A DNA stretch of 25,630 nucleotides from Bacillota bacterium (lineage in GTDB: Bacteria; Bacillota; Clostridia; Lachnospirales; Lachnospiraceae): positions 1-25,630 of the forward strand of contig JAEWHR010000005.1 of assembly GCA_023387655.1 (NCBI GenBank), given 5' to 3'. Under the pieces are notes generated by a model. That model made no database searches. It was given only the letters and a program-made list of their open reading frames with translations, and was not told where the DNA came from. This document shows, in pieces, positions 17,091-24,536 of this stretch (position 1 is its first letter; each line of letters starts with the position of its first letter). Made by a program: the position numbers and the translations under genes.

Positions 17091-17142
17091 AAAAAAATGG
17101 ATGGAATCTAGTAATCAATAAAAAACACTAGACTCCATCCAT
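17091..17142 (-). terminator. Rho-independent terminator after the holin gene
   Basis: The 15-nt arms 17097-17111 and 17128-17142 pair with one mismatch (ATGGATGGAATCTAG on the left), and the minus strand continues with a run of T (17091-17096). A further CCATCC at 17072-17077 could pair alternatively with the left arm. Confidence 0.8.
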
Positions 17143-17145
17143 CTT

Positions 17146-17385
17146 TTACTTTGTAGTATTTAACTTATTTAAATATTCATCCGCTTTTCTCGCATTTTGT
17201 GTAAAACTATTATTTTCCCACCAAGCAACAATGATCGTGCCAAGTTCAACTACAGTTTCTACAAAACTTGCTACCGTCCCTTCCTCTATTTCTAGAATCG
17301 GTCTGCCTGTTTGTTTTAAAATTAAGTTAATTAACACGAGAAACAACATAATCGTTCGTACTATCGTACCCTTGGTTATCTTCAT
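17146..17385 (-). CDS. SPP1-family phage holin
   Basis: 79-residue membrane protein matching the SPP1-type holin pattern: MKITKGTIVRT, a first helix (about 8-25), a short loop, a second helix (about 38-56) ending in AWWENNSFT, then a hydrophilic tail ADEYLNKLN. Holins form membrane lesions that release endolysin. No endolysin, tail or other phage gene is nearby, and the gene lies behind sigV-rsiV with a 114-bp gap and its own terminator. It may be a phage remnant or a domesticated holin in envelope stress or cell lysis. The start is ATG with AGGGGGG 4 nt upstream. No clear promoter was found in 17386-17499, so readthrough from rsiV is possible. Confidence 0.85.
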   Translation of the reverse strand: MKITKGTIVRTIMLFLVLINLILKQTGRPILEIEEGTVASFVETVVELGTIIVAWWENNSFTQNARKADEYLNKLNTTK

Positions 17386-17499
17386 AATACCCCCCTATTC
17401 TATGTAAGTATCATTAGGAAGTTGACCTTTTGGAATTTCCTAAAAACATTCTTTACCATATCATATGAGGAGTAAAATTAGGTTATTCAAGGATTCTTT

Positions 17500-18396
17500 C
17501 TAATGCATTATTTCAAATTCCTGAATTCCATAAGCACCAGGAGCTATTTCATAACGAGGGAATACTATAACCGGATTTCCTACCTGATTTACATAAAATC
17601 CTGTGGACCCATCAATGGATTGAAATCCATCTTCTCCTTTAAAATACTCTATTCCACTTTCTCCTTGTTCTCTTTCTTTTATCTGCTTCTTAATCGATTC
17701 ATTTGCAATTGTAATATAGTCTTCACCCAGTATATCTTCTAAGGTATACTGATTACCAGTAACTAAATTAATGTTATAAAAATATTGCTCTTTATAAGCG
17801 TTTACCCAGCTTTCTGCTGATGTTATTACTAGAGATACCATAGTATCCGTTTGACTTTTTATCTCATACGTAACATCTGCTTTAATATTCTTTTTTGAAA
17901 ATTCTTCTTCTGTACCACCAGTTTCAAGAAAAGCCTCTTTGTATTCTAATATGTTCTCTTCCGCTAATTTTATATGCTTTTCAACCAAACCATCAATCTC
18001 TGCATTGATATCGGATATTGCAAGTTTAACCTCTTCTTGTTCTGTATCAACAACGATTTCAGGGATTTGAGCAACGATTGTCATGTCCTTGTCACTCTTT
18101 TCATAATCTCTTATTGTTAGAACTTTAGCGATTGCACCAACGACTGGTAAATCTCCAAGTTTCATTGCGAATACTTCATTTGAATTTAAGCCCACGACTA
18201 ATATAGCAAACGCTGCTGCCGCTGCCATTGAAGATATTGCGGTGCGGGAAATTTTATTTCTTTTATTTTTTTTGTTATAGTAACTGTTCATCTTTTCTTT
18301 CTCATAGTTAGCAATAGTTTGATTCACTCGATCTTCTAACTCTTCTGGAACCTCCATCTCTTGATATTTTTGCTTTGATGATTTAAAATGATCCAT
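17500..18396 (-). CDS. rsiV: Anti-sigma factor, RsiV-like (DUF3298 domain)
   Basis: 298-residue single-pass membrane protein. The N-terminal cytoplasmic part (1-50, with KYQEMEVPEELEDRV) should bind the sigma factor. A helix follows (about 52-71, rich in Ala). The outside part ends in a DUF3298-type domain, recognisable from VIVFPRYEIAPGAYGIQEF near the C-terminus. In Bacillus subtilis and Clostridioides difficile, RsiV binds lysozyme and is then cut by signal peptidase and RasP to free SigV; the same is inferred here. The gene overlaps the sigma factor gene by 14 bp, with AAGGAG upstream of the ATG. The SAAAAAFA-like stretch could hold a signal peptidase site. Confidence 0.82.
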   Translation of the reverse strand: MDHFKSSKQKYQEMEVPEELEDRVNQTIANYEKEKMNSYYNKKNKRNKISRTAISSMAAAAAFAILVVGLNSNEVFAMKLGDLPVVGAIAKVLTIRDYEKSDKDMTIVAQIPEIVVDTEQEEVKLAISDINAEIDGLVEKHIKLAEENILEYKEAFLETGGTEEEFSKKNIKADVTYEIKSQTDTMVSLVITSAESWVNAYKEQYFYNINLVTGNQYTLEDILGEDYITIANESIKKQIKEREQGESGIEYFKGEDGFQSIDGSTGFYVNQVGNPVIVFPRYEIAPGAYGIQEFEIMH

Positions 18397-18883
18397 CCTT
18401 CCACTCCTTCAAACTAATCTTTAATTTTTTTAATCCTGTATACAGTCTAGTTTTTACAGTGCTTAAATTAGTCTTTGTAATCTCTGATATTTCGTTTAGT
18501 GAAAGTTCTTCATAAAATCGTAAAATAATGACTGTACGGATTTTCTTTGGAAGCTTAATAACTTCACGAAATACCTCATCTTGATAGCATTCATATGCCT
18601 TCTCAAGATAACTTTCTTCTGGTATAGCTTCTGGTGTAAATAATACTATTCTTTTATTACTCTTTAGATAAGCATAGCATTCGTTTACCAAAACACGATA
18701 GAACCAAGTTGATAAATAGTTCATATCCCGGATGCTTTGGTAGTTTTCCAAAGCTTTTAAGATAGCATTCTGCACAACATCAAGTGCTGCATCTTGATCA
18801 AGTACAAAACTAAAAGCCAACCGATAAAATCTTGCTTGGTTTTCTACTAGATATTCTTTTAGTATTTCAAATTTATTTTCCAT
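18383..18883 (-). CDS. sigV: ECF RNA polymerase sigma factor, SigV-like
   Basis: 166-residue extracytoplasmic-function sigma factor. Region 2 covers about residues 10-80 (AFSFVLDQDAALDVVQNAILKA, then TWFYRVLVNECY), region 4 about 105-160 (LPKKIRTVIILRFYEELS, then the helix-turn-helix around EISEITKTNLSTVKTRL). It pairs with the membrane-bound RsiV-like factor, so it should respond to envelope damage such as lysozyme. ATG start with AAAGGA 7-8 nt upstream. The upstream 435-bp spacer carries a perfect 21-bp palindrome and a possible ECF promoter (CCAAAC, 17 nt, CATC at 18958-18984), compatible with self-activation. Known SigV operons carry oatA or pdaV; here a holin follows. Confidence 0.88.
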   Translation of the reverse strand: MENKFEILKEYLVENQARFYRLAFSFVLDQDAALDVVQNAILKALENYQSIRDMNYLSTWFYRVLVNECYAYLKSNKRIVLFTPEAIPEESYLEKAYECYQDEVFREVIKLPKKIRTVIILRFYEELSLNEISEITKTNLSTVKTRLYTGLKKLKISLKEWKDGSF

Positions 18884-18929
18884 GGTGAGTTCCTTTTATC
18901 ATGATAAGTAACCTCTTGCGAGATGCGCA

Positions 18930-18950
18930 TGTAAGAAATGCTTTCTTACA
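18930..18950. promoter_or_regulatory. Perfect 21-bp palindrome upstream of sigV
   Basis: TGTAAGAAA (18930-18938) and TTTCTTACA (18942-18950) are exact reverse complements around TGC. It lies 47 bp before the sigV start, between the possible ECF promoter and the gene. It can be an operator or an RNA hairpin in the leader. Confidence 0.6.
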
Positions 18951-18957
18951 ATCTTTA

Positions 18958-18984
18958 GATGATTTTCTTCTAAAAAAAGTTTGG
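18958..18984 (-). promoter_or_regulatory. Possible ECF (SigV-type) promoter
   Basis: On the minus strand CCAAAC (18979-18984), 17 nt, CATC (18958-18961), loosely resembling the SigV pattern TGAAAC, 16 nt, CGTC. Suggested only because self-regulation is usual for these factors. Confidence 0.25.
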
Positions 18985-19090
18985 TTTTTTAAATAATTGA
19001 TTTTATTGTTGATTTGTTGTTTTTATTTTTTGTATTACAATTTTTTAAATTTCCGTTTATAAATACATTTTTAATTCCTTTTTATATTGA

Positions 19091-19152
19091 TTTTTATTGC
19101 TCCCTTTATTGCTTTTTTATTGCTTTTTCTATTGCTTTTTCTATTTCTTTTT
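19091..19152. repeat. Short tandem repeat in a T-rich spacer
   Basis: TATTGC recurs at 19095, 19107, 19118 and 19130, then as TATTTC at 19142, giving a 11-12 bp period (TATTGCTTTTTC-like unit). The whole spacer from about 18965 to 19240 is dominated by T on the plus strand with very little A or G in long runs. No gene with a ribosome binding site was found in it. Confidence 0.7.
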
Positions 19153-19238
19153 ATTACATTTTTTTGAATTTTCAACAATTTATCTTTGTTTTATTATTGC
19201 ATTTATTTTTTGTTTTATCTATGCCATTCCTTTTTTAT

Positions 19239-19310
19239 AAAAAATAGGGATCAATCGATTGATTTCTTTTAGCACTCTCGCTCAAATCGAAACCATATCC
19301 ATTAATCCCT
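19239..19310 (-). terminator. Terminator after the DUF6472 gene
   Basis: On the minus strand AGGGATTAAT (19301-19310) pairs with ATTGATCCCT (19246-19255), one G-U pair included, with a 45-nt loop that contains the palindrome ATCAATCGATTGAT. A T-rich stretch follows (19239-19245). It starts 9 bp after the stop codon. Confidence 0.5.
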
Positions 19311-19318
19311 TTTATTAA

Positions 19319-19501
19319 CTACATTTGTTTTCTAACTATCTTATATTCATCCTCTAATTGAAAATACGGACATTCATAAAAACTATCGCTTAAGAAGCGC
19401 ACCAAATCATCTTCATCTAAGTTGACATCACATTCGTAATATTCATAGTCTTCATTATATTGATAATTGGAACAGCATTCACAACTTGTTTTTTGTTTCA
19501 T
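19319..19501 (-). CDS. DUF6472-like small cysteine protein
   Basis: 60-residue acidic protein with five cysteines (C7, C9, C10, C24, C44) in the order SCECC, YYECDVNLDEDD, ECPYF, then DEYKIVRKQM. From memory this pattern is a widespread small Lachnospiraceae family (DUF6472) of unknown function. The spacing C7-xx-C10, C24, C44 could bind zinc or an iron-sulphur cluster, which is inference. ATG start; the upstream AAGGATGG is 10-13 nt away, so the ribosome binding site is weak. It has its own terminator and probably its own promoter in 19502-19637. Confidence 0.78.
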   Translation of the reverse strand: MKQKTSCECCSNYQYNEDYEYYECDVNLDEDDLVRFLSDSFYECPYFQLEDEYKIVRKQM

Positions 19502-19535
19502 ACTTATTACACCATCCTTACATTAAGGTTTTAAA

Positions 19536-19558
19536 GTGTCTAATATAACTCTAGACAC
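19536..19558 (-). terminator. Hairpin between the radical SAM and DUF6472 genes
   Basis: GTGTCTA (19536-19542) pairs with TAGACAC (19552-19558) around a 9-nt loop; the minus strand continues TTTAAAA. A second hairpin, AAAAGCA (19577-19583) with TGCTTTT (19588-19594), lies closer to the radical SAM stop. Together they probably end the radical SAM transcript. Confidence 0.4.
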
Positions 19559-19637
19559 CTTTTCCCTCTAAGTAACAAAAGCATTTTTGCTTTTATTCCC
19601 GCTAAAAAACAGGAAATTATAATTATTAACCTATATT

Positions 19638-20531
19638 TTAAAATCGAGTAGCATACCCACATCGTTTGCATAAATCTTCTTCTGCAATACGACGCGAAAA
19701 ACCATCATATATTTTTTTAGCTCGTTCTGATTCAAGTATACTATCTAAATTTTGTTCATATAAATTACCTAGATTAATTGTCCCCTCACTATCTAAGCAA
19801 CAAGGAACTACCGTGCCATCCACTAAGATTCCGATCTGATCACGAAGTCCATGACAGAATACTTCTTCTTGTATCATATCCCTCTTAATATCTGGCCATT
19901 CAAATTTTCTAGCCATATTAAGATAAACATTATGACTAACTTTGCAGCTACGGTCTTTTTGAAGCTTCTCTTCTAAGGATTCCTTTATGTCTAGTTCACT
20001 TTCAATCAACTCTATGATTTCTCTATTTAAAGAATTTGCACCCTTAATATCTCCAAAGTCCATATTCCATAATCGAACACTACATAAAAGACTAGTATTC
20101 TTAGTTGCTTTTCTTACAAAACTCATTACTGATTTAATATAATCATGTAATTTTAGATTTGGGTCATTCGCTTCAAAGCTATGAAGCGAAATATTTATTT
20201 GTCTAAGAGCACTTAACTCGAATAGAAAATCCTTCTCATGAGATAATAACGTCCCATTTGTCGTTAGATTAACTTTTAAATTCTTCTTCGCAGCTAATTC
20301 TATAAATTCTTTTAAGTTTTCATGCAGTAATGGTTCTCCCATTACATGAAGATATATATAGTTTGTATAAGGTGAAACTTCCTCAATAATATGCTCAAAT
20401 TCCTGAATGGACAGAAACTTAAGTTCACGTTTTGTCTTAGGACAAAACTCACACTGTAAGTTACATACATTTGTTATTTCAATATAAACCTTTTTAAACC
20501 TTGGCTTTTTACTCATTTGTATACTATTCAT
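19638..20531 (-). CDS. Radical SAM/SPASM domain protein
   Basis: 297-residue iron-sulphur enzyme. The SAM-cleaving cluster motif is C23-x3-C27-x2-C30 (NVCNLQCEFC), followed by MGEPLLH (GGEP-like) and LTTNGTLL. The C-terminal SPASM region has C226, the pair C244-C245 (VVPCCLDSEG) and C288-xx-C291 (CKRCGY), so one or two auxiliary clusters are likely. Such proteins modify peptides or proteins. It overlaps the upstream 69-residue gene by 8 bp, a coupling that makes that product a candidate substrate or chaperone. ATG at 20529-20531 is taken; an in-frame ATG at 20514-20516 is possible, and neither has a strong ribosome binding site. Confidence 0.88.
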   Translation of the reverse strand: MNSIQMSKKPRFKKVYIEITNVCNLQCEFCPKTKRELKFLSIQEFEHIIEEVSPYTNYIYLHVMGEPLLHENLKEFIELAAKKNLKVNLTTNGTLLSHEKDFLFELSALRQINISLHSFEANDPNLKLHDYIKSVMSFVRKATKNTSLLCSVRLWNMDFGDIKGANSLNREIIELIESELDIKESLEEKLQKDRSCKVSHNVYLNMARKFEWPDIKRDMIQEEVFCHGLRDQIGILVDGTVVPCCLDSEGTINLGNLYEQNLDSILESERAKKIYDGFSRRIAEEDLCKRCGYATRF

Positions 20532-20733
20532 TAATCTTCTCTAATATCTGTTCACAAAGCTTTCCAACTTCATTCACAGTTTCATCCTCTTCTATTCCAT
20601 ATTCAATCATGTAATCCGTTACTACCATATCAAGTTCCATCAAATGATCGTTATCTAAGTTCCCTTGCAATGAGAATGTAATCCCCATTTTCTTTAATAA
20701 TGCAGTTTGTTCCTCAGTAAATTTTATCTTCAT
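20524..20733 (-). CDS. Unknown 69-residue acidic protein
   Basis: I do not recognise this protein. It is acidic and probably helical, beginning MKIKFTEEQTALLKKMGI and ending CEQILEKINE, with a single cysteine near the C-terminus and no membrane helix or signal peptide. The frame is open from ATG 20766, but the ATG at 20731-20733 follows GGAGGTATT, an ideal ribosome binding site. It ends inside the radical SAM/SPASM gene (8-bp overlap) and begins 41 bp after the pseudouridine synthase gene. It may be a helper or substrate of the radical SAM enzyme, but the sequence lacks the leader/core look of common modified peptides. Confidence 0.75.
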   Translation of the reverse strand: MKIKFTEEQTALLKKMGITFSLQGNLDNDHLMELDMVVTDYMIEYGIEEDETVNEVGKLCEQILEKINE

Positions 20734-20774
20734 AATACCTCCATTTTCTTGAATGCTTGTTCGCATAAAGTTTT

Positions 20775-21488
20775 TTAACTTTCTAATATTACTTCCTTAT
20801 TTTCTTCTACCTCTATAAGTTCTTTGGAGAATAAATGAAATGGATATTCTGCTGATGGTAATTTCTTTATATCCACTAAAGCATTTGTAATTGGATGAAT
20901 AAATGCCAAACGAAACGACCATAACGCAGCATCACAGCGATTATCTTTTCCTCCATATTTTCCATCTCCAACTAGCGGTAATTTACGAGATGCAAATTGC
21001 ACACGTATTTGATGGGTACGACCTGTGTGAAGCTTCACTCTTATCAAAGAAAATTCTCCATCCTCTACCGTAATAGATTCAATAACACGATATTCTAAGG
21101 AAGCTTCTTTTACCCCTTTTCTCATTCTCTTTACAACAAATGATTTGTTTTTTGAAGAATCTTTAAACATGAGATCCTTTAAAATACCCAATTTTTCAGT
21201 AGGTTTACCATGGACTACGGCCATATATTCTTTCGTAAAATTTCGTTCCATGATAGCAACCGATAGTTTTTTAGTTGCAAGCTCTGTCTTTGCAAAAACC
21301 ATTACTCCACCAACATTACGGTCTAATCGATGAATAAGGCCAATGTAATCTGATTCCTTTTTGTCTTTTCGATACCCTTTTAAAAGAGTGATCATATCAA
21401 TATCTTCTCCAGGACTTGGTTGTGACAATACTCCAATTGGTTTGACACAGACAATAATATGCTTGTCCTCATATAATATATTAAGCAT
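20775..21488 (-). CDS. RluA-family RNA pseudouridine synthase
   Basis: 237 residues. The catalytic motif HRLDRNVGG carries the essential aspartate (D56), and LHTGRTHQIRVQFA and LPLVGDGKYGG follow as in the RluA/RluC/RluD family. There is no N-terminal S4 domain, so it is a short form like RluA or YqcB-type enzymes. It converts uridine to pseudouridine in rRNA or tRNA; the target site is not visible. ATG start with GAGG 5 nt upstream. It lies in a run of minus-strand genes with gaps of 40-60 bp. Confidence 0.93.
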   Translation of the reverse strand: MLNILYEDKHIIVCVKPIGVLSQPSPGEDIDMITLLKGYRKDKKESDYIGLIHRLDRNVGGVMVFAKTELATKKLSVAIMERNFTKEYMAVVHGKPTEKLGILKDLMFKDSSKNKSFVVKRMRKGVKEASLEYRVIESITVEDGEFSLIRVKLHTGRTHQIRVQFASRKLPLVGDGKYGGKDNRCDAALWSFRLAFIHPITNALVDIKKLPSAEYPFHLFSKELIEVEENKEVILES

Positions 21489-21547
21489 GGTAACCTCATT
21501 ATTTCGTATTCATGTTCTATTTATAGCATAAAAATATTCTTCGTTAT

Positions 21548-22015
21548 TCAATTCATATTATAATGCTTCAAAAGGTATGTCAACAAATACTCACATCCCT
21601 CATAAACATCTTGATAAGTTGTTTCAAAATCTCCCGTATACCAAGGATCCGCTATATCTCTTGGATAATCAGAGAAATCAAGAAGTCTTTTTACCTTTCC
21701 TTTTGGATCGCTTCCTAAAATTCTCATCATATTTGTTATGTTTCGTTGTTCCATCCCTAAAAGCATATCATATTTATCATAATCACTACGCTTTAGTTGA
21801 ACTGCTTGTTTACCCTCTACCAAGATACCAACTTCTTTGAGCTTTTTCTTAGTCCCATAATGAACTGAATTGCCTATTTCTTCAGTGCTTGTTGCACTAG
21901 ATTCACAACAAATCATAGACTCAAGTCCATTTTTCTTTATCATATCTCGGAATACAAATTCAGCCATTGGTGAACGGCAAATGTTGCCGTGGCAGACGAA
22001 TAATACTTTAATCAT
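21548..22015 (-). CDS. Low-molecular-weight protein-tyrosine phosphatase
   Basis: 155 residues. The active-site loop is C8-HGNIC-R14-S15 near the N-terminus, and the general acid is D123 in DPWYTGDF. This is the complete family length. It dephosphorylates tyrosine in cytosolic proteins; roles in exopolysaccharide control or stress are known for relatives, but no tyrosine kinase is nearby. ATG start with AAGGAG about 11 nt upstream. It lies between the MFS transporter gene and the pseudouridine synthase gene, with 44 and 59 bp gaps. Confidence 0.94.
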   Translation of the reverse strand: MIKVLFVCHGNICRSPMAEFVFRDMIKKNGLESMICCESSATSTEEIGNSVHYGTKKKLKEVGILVEGKQAVQLKRSDYDKYDMLLGMEQRNITNMMRILGSDPKGKVKRLLDFSDYPRDIADPWYTGDFETTYQDVYEGCEYLLTYLLKHYNMN

Positions 22016-22059
22016 CGTTTCTTAACTCCTTAAAATTCGTAATTTTCATACTTGATAGA

Positions 22060-23247
22060 TTAATACTCTGAAAACTTTCTATAATAATTTACTACAGCAA
22101 ATATAACCATACAAAGCATAATAATAATCAAATACAAAATCCCTGATACAAGCCCCATAAGGTCTGCAACTACTCCTATTAATTGTGGTATTAAAATACC
22201 TCCCAAGGAGGCAATTGCCATCAATAGTGACATACCCGCTGCTGATCCATCTAATATTTTCCTACTACTTGCGATGCAAGAAGGATATATTCCTGCAAAA
22301 AAGAAACCAAGACCTATCATAGCGACTGTAATCAAATGAATTTGTTTTGTCGAAATCAGCAATATAAAAAATAATGCAGCACCAACACAATGCATCAAAA
22401 TCAACTTTCTTTTTTGTATTTTTCCTACAAGGTATGTACTAACTAGTCTCCCTACTATAACAAGAAACCATGTAATGGACACGAGCATATTTGCAAATGA
22501 GTCCGTCATAATATTCATATCTTTAAAATATTGAACAAACCACCCATTCACACAATTCTCAAGCCCTAAGTAAAAAAATAGAATAAATCCAAGAACATAA
22601 AATCCTGGATTCTTAATATAAGATTTATTATTCTCTGCTCTAGCATAAAGGCCCTTGTCTATACTTACACTACTATTTTCACGTTCCATCTTTACCATCG
22701 GATGATAAGTAACAAGAAGTACAGGTACTAGTGCAGATAGACATACAAACAGATAGACAACTTGTCTCCAGCCTAGTCCTGCATATATAAGCAGAGATGT
22801 TAAAACAGGAGCCATTAGTGCACCTATGGAAAAAATCACAGAAAGCAGATGAACATATCTTGGGTTTCCGTAATCTTTATTATTTGCAGATGCGTATACA
22901 AAAATATTGATTGAACCGCGACCAATTCCAATTACTGCCACCAATACATATAAAAAATGATACGATGGTAATACTGTCAGCATAAAAAGACAGATAGTCA
23001 TTACCGCAGAAAAAAATATAGCTACAATCTTTTCGTTAATTTTTTTAAATATAAACGAATTTGCTAAACTAGAAATTAAATTTCCAATGGCAAATGCTGA
23101 TATAATTCCACCTGCCAAAGTATAACTTAATGAAAGTTCCTCCATAAGATATGGCAATATAACACCAATTTCCAAAGCTACCATACCAATAAAAAAACTC
23201 GCATAAAAACATGGAAAAAACTGAATTAATTCTTTCTTCTTATGCAC
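22060..23247 (-). CDS. Major facilitator superfamily transporter
   Basis: 395 residues with about 12 transmembrane helices in two halves, joined by a cytoplasmic loop at about 185-215 (HPMVKMERENSS). GIGRGSINIFVYASANN and GLGFFFAGIYPSCIAS suggest the FucP/sugar-like or YfkF-like branch; the substrate is not visible. The start is GTG at 23245-23247 with AGGAG 6 nt upstream; no ATG lies near, so the GTG is well supported. Promoter at 23295-23323. It is probably the first gene of the run down to the radical SAM gene. Confidence 0.9.
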   Translation of the reverse strand: MHKKKELIQFFPCFYASFFIGMVALEIGVILPYLMEELSLSYTLAGGIISAFAIGNLISSLANSFIFKKINEKIVAIFFSAVMTICLFMLTVLPSYHFLYVLVAVIGIGRGSINIFVYASANNKDYGNPRYVHLLSVIFSIGALMAPVLTSLLIYAGLGWRQVVYLFVCLSALVPVLLVTYHPMVKMERENSSVSIDKGLYARAENNKSYIKNPGFYVLGFILFFYLGLENCVNGWFVQYFKDMNIMTDSFANMLVSITWFLVIVGRLVSTYLVGKIQKRKLILMHCVGAALFFILLISTKQIHLITVAMIGLGFFFAGIYPSCIASSRKILDGSAAGMSLLMAIASLGGILIPQLIGVVADLMGLVSGILYLIIIMLCMVIFAVVNYYRKFSEY

Positions 23248-23294
23248 TTTACTCTCCTATTTGATTAATATTTACTACAACCCTATATCTTTAT

Positions 23295-23329
23295 ATATTA
23301 CTAACGAAAATAATAGCAGTCAAGCGCTT
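23295..23329 (-). promoter_or_regulatory. Sigma-A promoter of the MFS gene with overlapping palindrome
   Basis: On the minus strand TTGACT (23318-23323), 17 nt, TAATAT (23295-23300). The -35 box overlaps AAGCGCTT (23322-23329), the core of a CcpA (cre) site. The flanks fit the cre consensus poorly, so catabolite repression is only a suggestion. Confidence 0.6.
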
Positions 23330-23394
23330 TCTACTTCATTATTTTCTATGTCTACTAGCTAAAATAATTCTGTCTATCTGTTTCCTACATTAAG

Positions 23395-23437
23395 TTTACG
23401 CAATCCAATGTATAACCTTTACGCAATCCAATGTATA
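23395..23437 (+). repeat. Twin 20-bp direct repeats upstream of the yitT-like promoter
   Basis: TTTACGCAATCCAATGTATA occurs exactly at 23395-23414 and 23418-23437, a 23-bp period (about two helical turns). The second copy ends 5 bp before the -35 box, the usual place of an activator binding site. Confidence 0.85.
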
Positions 23438-23442
23438 CTTAT

Positions 23443-23477
23443 TTGACATAAAAATCATGTTATGATATGGTATCATA
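23443..23477 (+). promoter_or_regulatory. Sigma-A promoter of the yitT-like gene with a dyad over the -10 box
   Basis: TTGACA (23443-23448), 17 nt, TATGGT (23466-23471). The -10 box sits inside TATGATA-TGG-TATCATA (23461-23477), a perfect 7-bp dyad that could be an operator. Transcription should start near 23478. Confidence 0.7.
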
Positions 23478-23480
23478 TAG

Positions 23481-23531
23481 AAGAGCGTTAGCGAATTATA
23501 TTTTTTTTAATTCGTTACCGCTCTTTTTTTT
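23481..23531 (+). terminator. Leader terminator (attenuator) or short-RNA terminator upstream of the yitT-like gene
   Basis: The 18-nt arms 23481-23498 and 23508-23525 pair with one mismatch and one G-U, followed by eight T. The stem begins within a few bases of the predicted start of transcription. Two more hairpins follow before the gene: TGTGTAAA/TTTACACA (23531-23556) and ATCCTAT/ATAGGAT (23556-23572). The unit is either an attenuated leader or a roughly 50-nt RNA gene. The rest of 23248-23624 holds only the two promoters and the direct repeats. Confidence 0.7.
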
Positions 23532-23624
23532 GTGTAAAGTAATGTAAGTTTACACATCCTATGAAATAGGATTAATTTGAAAAATACTACCAGGGCTTAA
23601 AAAATCAAGCAGAAAGGAATCCTT

Positions 23625-24536
23625 ATGAAACGAAACGTAAATAACAATAAAAAGATGCTGAACGAATCGTTAAAAAAGATTCGGACCACCATGTTTAATA
23701 AAACGGTAGCAATTGATATACTTGTAGAAGTAATTGGAAGCTTTTTAATAGCAATTAGCTTATATAACTTTGCTGCACAAGCAAAATTTCCTATGACTGG
23801 ATTCTCAGGAATCGCTCTTATATTAAACCGACTTTTTTCACTGCCAATTGGTATTACCACGATAATACTTAATATTCCTGTTGCTTTAATTTGTTATCGC
23901 TTATTAGGAAGAGGATTCTTCTTACGTTCGTTTCGTTGTATGATTATTTCCTCCTTAATGATCGATTATGTGGGGCCTCTTTTTCCTATGTACGAAGGGG
24001 ATCGTTTATTAGCGGCAATTTGCACTGGTGTTTTAGGCGGTCTTGGTTATGCAATAATCTATATGAGAAATTCATCCACTGGCGGTTCTGATTTTATTAT
24101 TATGTCAGTAAAAGCTTTACAACCTCATATATCTCTTGGTAAGATTGCATTTTTGTCTGATGTTGGAATTATCTTAATTGGTGGGATTTTATTCCGTGAT
24201 ATGGATGGTATCATCTATGGTATGATAATTAACTATTTATTTGCTATTGCAGTTGATAAAGTCATGTATGGTATCAATTCTGGTAAAGTAGCTCTTATTG
24301 TTACACATCACGGTGATTTAATAACCGAAACAATTGAAAATTCATGCCAACGAGGTTCTACAATCCTTAATGCAGTCGGTGGTTACAAAAAGGAAGAAAA
24401 ACAAGTGGTCATGTGTGCTTGTAATAATAAGCAGATGTATCAATTAGAACAAGCTGTAAAACAATCCGATCCAGATTGCTTTATCATTATCCTTGAATCC
24501 AATGAGGTTCTTGGAGAGGGGTTTGTAGTTCGTTAA
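23625..24536 (+). CDS. YitT-family membrane protein (DUF161 + DUF2179)
   Basis: 303 residues. Residues about 28-210 hold five or six helices with the YitT features FPMTGFSGIALIL and RNSSTGGSDFI. Residues about 215-303 form the cytoplasmic DUF2179 domain (SGKVALIVTHHGDLITETI, RGSTILNAVGGY, FIIILESNEVLGEGF). The role of YitT proteins is poorly defined; transport is suspected. ATG start with AAAGGA 7 nt upstream. The gene is expressed from a promoter with twin direct repeats and a terminator leader, so it is probably tightly regulated. Confidence 0.9.
   Translation: MKRNVNNNKKMLNESLKKIRTTMFNKTVAIDILVEVIGSFLIAISLYNFAAQAKFPMTGFSGIALILNRLFSLPIGITTIILNIPVALICYRLLGRGFFLRSFRCMIISSLMIDYVGPLFPMYEGDRLLAAICTGVLGGLGYAIIYMRNSSTGGSDFIIMSVKALQPHISLGKIAFLSDVGIILIGGILFRDMDGIIYGMIINYLFAIAVDKVMYGINSGKVALIVTHHGDLITETIENSCQRGSTILNAVGGYKKEEKQVVMCACNNKQMYQLEQAVKQSDPDCFIIILESNEVLGEGFVVR

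Noticed and set aside
17146..17385. Prophage
   Set aside because: Only a holin is present; no integrase, structural, lysin or replication gene lies in the surrounding window.
19014..19247. 77-codon plus-strand frame rich in Phe and Leu
   Set aside because: It starts with TTG, has no ribosome binding site and only reflects the T-rich repeats.
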